Source: Riptortus pedestris (Eukaryota; Arthropoda; Insecta; Hemiptera; Alydidae). Taken from it: a stretch of DNA of 64,000 bases. The first letter of the stretch is position 1. Every line of letters starts with the position of its first letter. The stretch covers positions 56,938,001 to 57,002,000 of the forward strand of contig CM032232.1 of NCBI GenBank assembly GCA_019009955.1, written 5' to 3'. Position numbers and translations under genes: made by a program. Under the pieces are notes generated by a model. It searched no databases and was not told the DNA's origin. It was given only the letters and a program-made list of their open reading frames with translations. Below are positions 1 through 10,580 of this stretch, one piece after another.

Positions 1-147
1 GGAGAGGATTGGGAGACCTTAGCAGGTGAGCACTTTGAATGGTACAAGAAAATCATCAATAACACTGAGGCAGCCAATGATCAAGACCATGACACAGAGG
101 AAGTTTTGTGTGAGTGTCTGGAAGAAGAGGTTGCCATAAGAATATGA
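1..147 (+). CDS. 3' end of an unrecognised open frame, possibly transposon-derived
   Basis: Frame 1 is open from the window edge to a TGA at 145-147 (48 residues). The translation is acidic, beginning GEDWETLAGEHFEWYKK and ending EEEVAIRI, with an Asp/Glu-rich stretch between. It does not resemble any part of the P4-ATPase whose exons begin at 742, and a stop codon here could not lie inside that protein. The simplest reading is the C-terminus of a transposon ORF inside an ATPase intron, supported only by the short repeats that follow. A chance open frame of this length in AT-rich DNA is possible. Family not identified. Confidence 0.25.
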   Translation, partial: GEDWETLAGEHFEWYKKIINNTEAANDQDHDTEEVLCECLEEEVAIRI

Positions 148-332
148 ACAATAATTTCTTGAGGTTAATTAATATGCCTAATAGTTTTGTCAATTTATTT
201 CTTTATTTTCAAATGTAGAAAACATAAAATAATTTTAAATAATACACTCTTTGAACAACTATGTTGTGTACTCTTTTCCTTCACTATTGCTGTATTTAAA
301 AGACATGGTTAGGTTAGTTTAGGTTTGATTAG

Positions 333-432
333 TCCATTGGTGATTTGAACAATACGTGTTTTGTCCATTGGTGATTTGAACAAAACGTGTTTTGTCCAAC
401 CCATTTGTTCAAACAGTGTTTTGTCCAACTTA
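333..432. repeat. Short tandem repeat of about 31 bp, 2-3 units
   Basis: The unit TCCATTGGTGATTTGAACAA plus ACGTGTTTTG occurs at 333-363 and 364-394, with a diverged third copy after that. Each contains the near-palindrome ACAAAACGTGTTTTGT (7-bp arms, 2-nt spacer). It could be the subterminal region of a DNA transposon whose ORF ends at 147. Confidence 0.6.
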
Positions 433-741
433 TTAATACATTTTTATAAAGAAAAAAGGAACTTTCAACAGAAAAAAGATGTTAATTGTGCTTCAAATTA
501 TATGAACTTCATAATATAAATTAACTTGAACAATTTAATGGTCAAAATCATATGATAACAGTTTTTTTGCGATTTCCCAAAATTTGAGTAAATGTGACAA
601 AGCAAGTTTTGATTTGTCACTCCTCATTTATAAATGTATGAAATTCACAAGTATGTTGACTAATTTTAAGTTTCATGTTCATATTATTAAAACACACTTA
701 GTTTTATATGTTTGCCTATTTTTATATTTTATTCATTTTAG

Positions 742-3700
742 GAGTTTACGATAAGGATGCTCCTGAAAATTTACTTCTTGCCAAGCCTCATTTATACAGC
801 TCAGGGCGACTTGGTTTAGCATATAGAGCCCGATCATTTTGGATCATCCTACTGGATTCTATTTATCAGAGCCTCATTATTTTTTTCATTGCAATTTATG
901 TAAGTACTAACTTTGTAACCATTAATTTAAATGTGTTGAGTTAATCTTTTAAATAGTATTTTTTTTTTTTTTTTTTAATTTCAAGATATTTAATAAATAC
1001 ATATTTCAGGCATATTGGGGCACTGAAATAGGAATATGGGAGTTTGGAACAACAATAACTAGTTCATGCCTCACAGCTATGCTTCTCCAGGCTGCAATTG
1101 AAACTAAGTCGTGGGTAAGTATTTCATGCACTTAACCTTGCCTGCCGCCTGTTCTTTACTAAGTAAACTACTTAAATTATTTATTTGTCATCATATTTTA
1201 TCAAAATCGGTTTATAATCAACAATATCAGTAACATTTTAACTTGAATTCCCAAATTAAGTTTTAAAAGAAATAATGAAAATAAAATAAAACATAAATAC
1301 AGAAATATTTAGATTTTCGTGTTTATGTATGGAACAGGCCAGGGGAAATCGCAGCCCACCACATCTAGTTAGCCAGTGCTGGGGTTTCTAACCGGCTTCT
1401 AGAGCTTTTTATAAAGTCTGTGAATTTAGATAATAAATAAATTTACTTAATAGCAACTAAGGATCTCGTAAGGTCAACTGAAAAAATAACAATAATAAAA
1501 TAACTTCTTATTTATAACACCAACTTATTTATTATCATTTGCACATTATATCAAACTTATTTATCCATAGTCCTTTACATGTTTCACATTCTCTTGATAG
1601 CTCAACAGGAGCTTATTTACATCTAAAATTCAGTTATAATTCATAAAACCCATGAGACACGAAAAGCAGTATGAATAAATAAATTTGAATCTGTGAAGTC
1701 ATGATATATTTTACATGCAGCCAGAACTTATCATCATGGCATAGGGCCTTATAGTTGTAACCATTGGGTTCTTTTGAAAGCTGCTCTTTTCATAGTACTA
1801 TTCCCACTGGAATCCACAAGATGTTTGATGCCTCTCTTTCCCTATGACCCATGAAGTTTAACCCTTCATTTTTTATGGCCTCAATAAGACTTGTTTTCAC
1901 CTATCTTATTTAAAGATCCATGTTGGATTTTTTTTTGGGTCAACTTGTTCTGGCGATTCTGTAGGAAATACACAATTCCATTGCTTCCAATCTATTATAT
2001 GGATGTAACATTATATTATTTAAACCTGTGAAGTTGTGATTTATTTTACCAGGAGCCAGAACTAGGATAGAAGTGAATAAATATATTATGCAGGCATATT
2101 GTCATGCCCTACCATTATATTATTTAAAACATGCTCTGATAGAACAGGACTAAATACCATAATTTTTTAATGTGGCTTGTTGTTCAATTTCTACCTGCAG
2201 TTATAGTTAGTTAATCTTCACGGCTGATCAACAGTCAAAAACATTTATTTACTCATCTCTGGTATAGAGACTCAAATTTGATGCGTTTTATCCTTAATCA
2301 CATCTTACTTGAAATATGGCTACTTCCTAATAGAGAGAAATGGAGAAAAATCGCTTTATTAGAGAACGTTAAATTGAATTGCTCCTACACATAGCACACC
2401 CAATCCTACATCAATCCCACTTTAGGCAGTAATGAGAAGAGTGTGTAAAAGTTTTATTTACGAGTAAATAGAATAGTTAAACAAAACAAATAACAACTAA
2501 AGTATGTAAATTAAGTAAAACAAAATGGAACAGAAAGCTTCAATGATCAGCTAGTTTTGCTAGACCCGAGATAACTTTGTCTTATGGCCTTAAATCCAGA
2601 ACTATTGATAATATATGATGCTATTAGAACTGAAATTGTAATATTCTCACGTTGTCTCTGTGACTAATAATATGTTTGTTTTTTTTTAAATTTAATTTTA
2701 GACTATTCTTCATGTTACCTCAATATCAGTATCTGCAGTGGGGTATTTCGTGTTTCTTTTAATCTATAATAATACTTGTCTACAATGTTTTGGCTTTCCT
2801 TCAAATCCATGGGTGCTGAGAAATACTTTATATGATCCATCATTTTATGCTATAGTGCTCCTTTCTACAATTACTGCTGTACTTCCTAGGTAAGAAGTCA
2901 AGTTAAATATTTAGAATTATAAGAAGGTAAACAATGAATGATAAGAATAAACATTAACATTTGTTCTGTGTTTTAGGTTTACATATCGTTGCTTTGAGAC
3001 CTATTTTTGGCCAAATGAAATTGCTAGAGCAGTATTGGAATCAAAGACTGATGTCCCAAAAGAAGAGAATTTTCTTGTATCTTGGTCAAGGTCAACTTCA
3101 ACATCTTCAATAAACAGGTATCAGTAATCATGAGATTAAATTTTTACAGTGTACTTAATACGAGGGTCGTCCAGAAAATGAGTTCCGTTTTGGTCTGTAG
3201 GGCGGTAGGAGTGGTTTTTGCCAAATCCGGCAACACCGCTCGAAAGAGGAGAGGTGGGGGACCTCAGTCGGTCAATTACCAACGTCAGGGCAGGTAGTTG
3301 AAATGGAGCCCTCCATGTCACGTCCCGCCACCTCGATCCCCGTTCCCTCTCGAGTTGTTTTGCGCGGAGTGATTCAATTTCTTGAGTCGATTTCTGCGAC
3401 AATTTCGTCCGTCACAACTGAGGGTCTGCCTCTCCCACTTTCATCCTCGAGTGAATTCCCGCCTTAAATTCATGTACCCATCTCCTCACCATTGACTCAA
3501 TCATTACACCTTCTCCATAAACAGAAATGAGCTGTTCGTGAATTTGAACTGATTTGAAACCCTGTGCATAAAGAAATTGAATCACTCCGCACAAAACAAC
3601 TCGAGAGGGAACGGGGATCGAGGTGGCGGGACGTGACATGGAGGGCTCCATTTCAACTACCTGTCCTGACGTTGGTAATTGACCGACTGAGGTCCCCCAC

Positions 3701-4708
3701 CTCTCATTCTATTCCCCCACCTCTCATTCTATTCCCCCACCTCTCCTCTTTCGAGCGGTGTTGCCGGATTTGGCAAAAACCACTCCTACCGCCCTACAGA
3801 CCAAAACGCAACTTATTTTCTGGACGACCCTCGTATTTAACAAATTCTCTTGTAGTCCTTCTAAATTTAATTCCAATAATTGTATTCAGTGTTGTTTTTT
3901 TTGTATTAATGTTGTTTTTAATATGAAAAGGGTATTGGTAACAACAGTTATTAAAAATTACAAAACCTCATTGGAAAACAAATGAACAACTAAATAAATT
4001 GATTGCAAATAAAAACTAACTTTACAATAATGGTAAACGATAGAGTTGGAAGGGAACTAGGTAATAAGTGAAGAAACAGTGGAGGAGATATTGGAGAGGC
4101 ACTATTGGTATGATTCTTCAAATTGATCTTGTTCCACTTTTACAAGGATCCACTGCCTCGAAGATATCATTCTCTTCTACTTTTGAAGCACTATGGTGAT
4201 CTGACATTTCTAAGTGCATTCATCAGGATTGTAAGAATCTCCAAAGTCTACCTGCAAATCTGATTCCGCTGGAGGGAGGAGAGAAAGCTGTACAGACCTC
4301 TTGTTTCTCTCAGATAGATTCCATGGAATTCGGCCAGCCATTTTTTATCTGAAAGGAGATATATAGAATTTGTCAAAAAGAATTTATGATAAAAAAATAT
4401 AAGTAATACACCCTAAATAATATACATCTCTTCATGGGGGGGGGAGGGGGGCCCTTCACCAAATAGACTCTTTAGTACCCTGTTGGTTAGAACAATAACT
4501 TATTCTGATCAGCTTAAAGTGAATGTTAAACAATAAAAAAATAAATGGAAAACTGTCCTAATCTAATAATCTAAGTTACTTAACTCGTCATTTTAAGGTC
4601 TGTTTAATAATTCCATAGATTAAATAATGTTAATGCTTATCATTGTTTTTTTTTAGGGCTGAGTATGCAACGAAAACCCCTTCCACTACTCTGACAGCAA
4701 TTGGATGA
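742..4708 (+). CDS. Phospholipid-transporting P4-ATPase, class V (ATP10-type), 3' exons
   Basis: C-terminal 214 residues of a lipid flippase, a membrane P-type ATPase that moves phospholipids to the cytosolic leaflet. Five coding exons: 742-899, 1010-1114, 2702-2889, 2977-3117 and 4657-4708 (TGA 4706-4708). All have GT-AG borders and phases that join without a frameshift. The exon at 742 is entered with one base already used, so the 5' part lies upstream of the window. The protein starts VYDKDAPENLLLAKPHLY, matching the conserved post-catalytic block before the last membrane spans, then SFWIILLDSIYQSLIIFF and further hydrophobic spans. It ends with AVLPRF followed by an aromatic-rich Tyr/Phe/Trp-Pro-Asn-Glu segment, as in ATP10 proteins. 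The catalytic DKTGT and nucleotide-binding domains are not in the window. ATP10 rather than ATP8 or ATP11 is judged from the spacing and wording of these blocks; a 10A/10B/10D assignment is not possible. The terminal exon encodes only the last 17 residues. Confidence 0.9.
1734..1796. repeat. Dispersed repeat shared with 49778-49842
   Basis: The stretch containing TTGTAACCATTGGGTTCTTT and GAAAGCTGCTCTTTTCAT recurs 48 kb away with few mismatches. Neighbouring sequence at 1690-1750 and 2030-2110 is also partly duplicated (GTGAAGTYRTGAT, then CCAGAACT). Probably a transposon fragment; type unknown. It lies in the ATP10 intron 1115-2701, in which I see no other feature. Confidence 0.6.
3159..3835. 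mobile_element. Fold-back mariner derivative (copy 1)
   Basis: Flanked by TA. It begins TACGAGGGTCGTCCAGAAAA and ends with the inverse. The inverted arms are about 226 and 265 bp, far longer than ordinary mariner termini, and include transposase-coding sequence. The right arm is lengthened by a 20-bp motif (CCCCCACCTCTCATTCTATT) repeated near 3693-3745. It lies in the last ATP10 intron (3118-4656), so the unspliced transcript could form a long hairpin. A second copy of the same design lies at 32985-33581. Confidence 0.85.
3412..3651 (-). pseudogene. Mariner transposase N-terminal helix-turn-helix fragment
   Basis: A 79-aa minus-strand frame in the fold-back element. It starts MEPSMSRPATSIPVPSRVVL and continues through a segment resembling the Mos1-type helix-turn-helix (QIHEQLISVYGEG, then VRRWVHEFKAG). 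It stops before any catalytic Asp, so it cannot be a working transposase. The left arm (about 3299-3390) holds an inverted duplicate of its first 25 or so codons. Confidence 0.7.
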
Positions 4709-7515
4709 TTTATTGAAGAAATTGAGCTAGCTGTCAGTAATGTTAAATTTTATTGATAGGAATGTATAAATTACTGGGTGGGCAAATGTTAGGTTGAATT
4801 TGTACATATTAGATTGTAAAGTCTTGCCACTGAATTGTTGTACTTTATTATGGATATTTATGAACGTTGATCATGTATATTTTTATTGGTCATAATTTAT
4901 TATATTGTTAAATCTTGCCATGGTCTCTTTATTTTGTTTAAGACATAAATAATATGTACTATAGTTCCCTTAATTATTAGTATTAATTTATCTAGTAATT
5001 AGTTAAGACTAGGCAATTAATAGTTTAGGAAATTGGGTTACACTTTTACATATCATTGATATTTGATATTTTTTTATTGGAGGTATACCAACATTATTAT
5101 AAAATAAAATATATGTTACGAGTATGATTGCTTGTAAGGGGAAAATTGTTCCTAAGATAATTGTTGTTTTCAGTGTCTTAATGTTTAGTGACTTTTTGTT
5201 GTTGAAAACATTTTAAACATAGTTAAATGATGATCAACACAATATATTTTGTTTAGGGTCCACAATAAATAAGGGCTCCTTTTTACTACCTTGAAAGAAT
5301 TTTAATGTTATTACCGAAACATACAATTTATTTATTCTTTTAGACCTGGAAATCAACCCTTTGTCATTAGTATTTATTGAATGTTGAAAATGTTAAATAT
5401 TTGGTGATTGATCATTTTTGAATATTTAGTGGATAAAGTGTTATGACTTCCTTTTTCTCATAATTTTTCATCTTAATTAGTTAATCAATTTCTGTAAATG
5501 TTGTTTTTGTAATTGTATAATATCGTAATTATGTATTTTGTAGGTATAGTCAAACTGTAAATACTAAAAATCACTATCTATTTTTCATTCATGATGATCT
5601 AGCATCATCTGAAGTTCAAATCTTTCGAATATTAGACATTCCTTTGATAATTTCCATTCTGAAGCATTTGCTTATCTTTTTGTGTAAATACCAGAAAAGT
5701 TGTATTTAACCCATTGATAAATGAATAGGGATATCCATAAAACTTTCTTTGAAACTTCTGAGTTTTTGTTTTGTGTTTAATAAGAAGGACCTGGAATTTC
5801 GACTGGAAGGTAAATAATATTTAGATTGGTCAGTCATATCAGAATAATATATCTTAATCAATATCTCTGTTCGTTTATTAGTAATATATCTATGCTATGC
5901 ATTGATTTTGTATCACTAAAATTTGTTGTAAAATTTCACTGTCATGATTTATAATGCTCATCAGGAGTTATTATCTTAGGTTTGAATTCTACATTTGTCA
6001 CACTGGTCTATTGTTTGTAAAAAATATTAATTTGGCTAAATATGTTTCATGTCCAACTACACAATTCATTTATGAGGAAAATATAAATTTGCCATAAATA
6101 TTAAGCTTATGGTGAGCCTTAATATGTGCCAGTGTTTATTATGTATATTCTTATGACGTAAGTATATTTAAACAGTTTTGAGATTGATAAATATATTTTA
6201 CTACATTTTGTATTATGTAAAATAAAAATATAGTTACTAAAAACTGCATAAAATATGTTTTTGCAGTTATTATTGTAGTCATACACAGCTTAGAGCACAT
6301 AATTGTACATATATATTTCTGTGGTTATAGTATTACTCTTTGGAAAGCACTTGGCCTAGTAAGTTAGATACTGACCATGCCTTAAGGTATTTATACTGTA
6401 CTTGTGAGATTTTTGTGGTTAGTTTGGTGATGGGTAACCCACTTCTTATCAATCTTTCACCCTTGATTAAAGGATTAGCAAGGATTAACTGTGTTTGTCA
6501 TATACAACTCAGCAAGGGTGAGTGGTATGTTTAGTACATATTCACTCATCTGAAGTTGTTTCTATGGTTGTCCCTGACCCTTAATGGTATATTATCCTAC
6601 AAAGTTTAGTATTAATCTCACTTATTCTTAGTCTTTGTTTAATTTATTCAACATTAGTCTTTGTTATTCCCCCTTGGAATATTTTCTAATATAAGTTTAA
6701 TTGAATTTTTTATATAGTCAGTATTACTTTTATATAAGATACATGTCATTTAAACATATATTAATGAGTTTAGTCGTCCGATTTAGAAAATTATTTATTT
6801 TGCGTATGGTTTATATTTTCAATGACATTTCACCAATTTTTATTAAATTTTGTATAGCAATGAGTATGATTTGTTACATGTACATTGTTGTTGTTCATGT
6901 ATTCTAAATTTTGAAAAATAGGTTTTACAATTAGCTAAAGCCCTCTGGAATCAGTTTACCGTATTATAGAATTTTTGTATATATCTCCAAAATGCCTATG
7001 CCTGCTCTATTTTAATGAACTTAACTCTAAATAATCTTCTCCTTTGATATTTAATTGATTTTTAATGTAGAATTATTTATAAATAAAAGTACCAATTGCA
7101 CCTTACTGAGACCAATAAAAGTATTGCATGTAAGACCAACATAAATTATCTTAAGGTCTCACTAAACCCTCTTTATTATTTTCAACAGGCAGACAATTGA
7201 TTATTTTCAAGAGGGCTCGGTGAGACCTAAAAATCTTTTTTTGCCTTAAATAAAATTACCATTTTTTCCCTGTTGAACGTTGTGCTGTCAAATTCCAAAA
7301 TATTATTCCCCTGGAAAATTCCCAAGTAATTGGCAAAAGATTAACTGCTCATTCTTCATGAACTACAGTCCTCTAGTGGTTATCTATTCGACAGTGATAT
7401 ACACAGAACACTGTAATTCAATACTTCGTTTTGTTATCATTGGAATTTCTCCTAATTTGGTAGACTTGTATTATTAATATTAAACTTCAATTGTTATTAA
7501 ATAAAAAAAATAAAA
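4709..7515 (+). other. 3' flank of the ATP10 gene, untranslated or intergenic
   Basis: AT-rich sequence with stops in all frames and several AATAAA-like motifs (a cluster near 7498-7515). No credible coding exon was seen. The UTR length cannot be fixed without transcript data. Confidence 0.4.
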
Positions 7516-7874
7516 TTTTGAATCATTAGTTCGAAGGAATCAGTCAAACATCAAAAATTGTAATCACTTTTATTGGGGCTAAATTTGGGTTTTCACAAGG
7601 GCGCTATGTGTGAATGGTGTAATTGAAGATGAAAATATGAAGCATAATTGAAAGTAAGAACTCCCCCCCCCCCCCAGCAAAATTGATCCCTTCTTCCCAC
7701 TGCCAATTCAATTTGAATTAGATTAACTGGAGATGAGATCATTTAAATGAAGATAGACATATAGGAAAACTCTCAAAATTTATCTAATTTTTATTATCTA
7801 CTGAGTCAACTTTCATTACTAAAAATGCCGCCTGCCAGATAAAACAAGTATATAAAAGGATCAGAAATATACAG

Positions 7875-8140
7875 GAAAATACAGACTTCCTGCATAAATC
7901 TTTATTTTTATTATTGGTTTCATCCCTTTGGTGGCATCTTCTCTCTATATTTCAAAAACAGATAAACCTATATGAGCATTGCTAGAGTAGAAGGGCAGAC
8001 CTCATTACCCATTCTCTAGCGATATTCATATAGCATTGTTTTTCTTATGTGAAATATGGCCTGAATATGCCACTGGTGTGGTAATTCTAGTAGTTAAAAA
8101 TAAACCTTTTAGCAGTACTATATCTTTTTTATCCTGAAGT
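7875..8140. repeat. Inverted-repeat element A with hammerhead-core-like arms
   Basis: The left arm (about 7885-7950) read on the minus strand gives GAAGATGCCACC, GATGAAACC and AATAAAAATAAAG, then ATGCAGG. The right arm (8061-8140) read on the plus strand gives a diverged version, CTGAATATGCCACTGGTGTG, then AAAAATAAACC and GCAGTACTATATC. Same architecture as the element at 10215-10580. Possibly a Penelope-like or non-LTR relic. Confidence 0.5.
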
Positions 8141-10214
8141 GCTGGGTCCTGCAACATCAATCACTCAACATTATACTAAATATCTCGAATGTGTTCAGGC
8201 CTAAAATAATACTTATTGCACAGTTGATTTCGTCACAATAACCCAGTCTATGTGAAGAGTTATATTTCTGAAACATTCATTTAATGGCTTTGCTAACTAT
8301 GAATAATATCAGCTCAATGTATTTATTATGTTAATAAGTTCATTTTGTATGGTTGTTACAATAAATAAATAATGATTTGTAATTTTAATGATCTAATTAA
8401 ATAATGCACTAAGTGGTGTATGACTACATTATAAACAAAAGATTCCATTAATATATGTGGGAAAAATATGTTAATCAAATATTGTAAATTTGTATTATAC
8501 GACGCTTTGTAAGTTATTAAAATCATTATTAGTTATAAGGCCATTATGTGATATCATTAGTTAATAATTATATTTTCAAATTTGTCATACAATATTGTCT
8601 CAACAGAGTGCCATTTTCATATTGCTCAACAGTTAATTTGGAAAAAAATTATCTCTCTTAACATTTTTAATCATCTCATATATTTCATCATTATCTTATA
8701 AATAAATAAAAAACAAATCACTATTTTAATTATATTTATATAATGAAAAACTGTAGTTCTATTTTTCTTTATAGAAGCTTAAAATTGCACATAAATATAT
8801 GGACATATTTTTCTTCATAATAAAATATATTTTATAAATTAAATTATTTAAATTTCCCAGTCAATAATTGAAATTATATTGTTCTCATTTTAGTATAATA
8901 TAATATTTAATAAATAGTAATTTTTAAGTGTGTATAGTTTTATGGGAAATTATGTATTCACTTTTACATATTATGTCATACATAAGTTCATAACTTGATA
9001 GAAGCTGTTCCATATTTCTAATGGTATTTAGTAATCTCATTTTCATTCATAAGACTAAAGATTAATTTATCTACAAAATTTTTATTCTTGCTATCCGAAT
9101 TTACACAGAGTACCATTACTTTAGAAAGAGACCAATCGCTACAAAAATTTGAAAGTAGAGTTTACCCAAAAAAAAACCCTATTTCAGTATTTCTTTATTA
9201 AAGGGTGTTAAGTAATAACTTTGATTGCTGTGTTGTTATTAATCTGATATACCGTTCTTGTGGAGTTGTTCACAGACAAAAAATGACCATTCAAAGAAAA
9301 ACCAAATTAGCTGTAAGAGTATAAACTTTTTGAAGGAATGAACTTGTTTAATGGGGGACAGTCAAAAGATAAAAACTCTGAAACCACTTTCACCCATGTA
9401 TTTTTCTCTCTACATGTTTCACTTCCCAAATGATGCCTCTTCAGAAGTTGTTCACAAACAAAGAACTTACTGATGTCTTGTTAGTCTAGAAAAAACTTCA
9501 ACAGTAGTAAGGTTGAGTATATTTGCATAAAATTTCTGCTGAGGATTTGTAAACATGTAGAAAGAAAAATTTATAAGTAAAAGTGATTTTGGCGTTTTTC
9601 ATCATTTGGCCTTCTTCCATTTTATCTTTCAACAAACATTGGATTGTGATCACATTTCGACAACCAAAGATTCAAATATTTGGCTGAAAGGTTTTAGGGA
9701 AAACGTACTTTATTCCAGGTGATAAGAGGATCTGGCCCACTTATTTCATCATTCTGAACTTCATAAGTGGACAACATTGAAGAAATATACTCCATCTTTT
9801 CGAGGATGCTAAAATGTGTGAGGGCGTGGGATATTCAGTGCCCCAAACTCATGAGTTATGGGCTTTTATCTCTACTTTTCCCTCCTTCCCTAGACATCCG
9901 TATTTCATATATTTTCGGTCAGCTTCAGGGTTCCATCCCTTCAATCGGACCCAAGCACCACAGTCTGCCCTTAATAGCAGTAATACTAATAGGTTTACTA
10001 ACAAATCCATGAGTTTGATGTTATTGGTGTTCTTCCATGTTTCCAAATATATTTTCTTAATGGCTCGTCTCACCCAGGCCAGGAGGGTACTCCTGCATTC
10101 ATCTCACTGCCAAACATTATGGTCTGATTACTATTTTATAAATTTATATCTTTACCTTCTTGGAAAGCTTTTTACTGGGCAAGGGACCATCTAGTTTCAG
10201 AGGGGTAAGAAAGA

Positions 10215-10580
10215 TTTAACTTCCTACATTATGTTTATTTTTGATAACCGCTTTCACTACATCAGTGACATCTTCAGTTCTTTAGTAAAAAAGGAAAATA
10301 AGCCAGAAATACAAGTATATCACTAGAGAACGGATAATAAGGTAGCTAAAAAAGCCCTGTCAAAGTCCTTATTATTTTTGTTGTTCTGGTTTCTTTGGAG
10401 AAACCAGAACAACAAAAATAATCTTCAGGTCTGGAAGACCTGAAGATGATGTCACTGTTGTGGTGAAACCAGTGGTCAAGAATAAAAATTTAATGCAGGC
10501 AGTACTATATCTTTCTTTTCCCTAATAGCTGGATCCTCAACATTGATCCTTCAGCATTATACGTCTAGTCTTTGGGATCA
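10215..10580. repeat. Inverted-repeat element B with hammerhead-core-like arms
   Basis: Minus-strand arm at 10235-10277: CTGAAGATGTCACTGATG, then GTGAAAGC and AAAAATAAA. Plus-strand arm from 10440: CTGAAGATGATGTCACTG, then GTGAAACCAGTGGTC, AATAAAAATTT and GCAGTACTATATC. The downstream part (GCTGGATCCT, CAACATTGATC) also matches 8120-8180, showing a dispersed family. The two perfect hairpins at 10371-10447 lie between and into its arms. Confidence 0.55.
10371..10447. other. Two abutting perfect hairpins
   Basis: Hairpin 1: arms 10371-10394 and 10399-10422 are exact reverse complements over 24 bp, with a TTGG loop. Hairpin 2: arms 10421-10432 and 10436-10447 are exact over 12 bp, with a GGA loop; it overlaps the first by 2 nt. 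Function unknown; inverted-repeat transposon debris is the default explanation. Confidence 0.9.

Noticed and set aside
4437..4450. G-run resembling a G-quadruplex
   Set aside because: Only G-runs separated by a single A within a repeat-rich intron; similar runs recur in the palindromic repeat family and need no special role.
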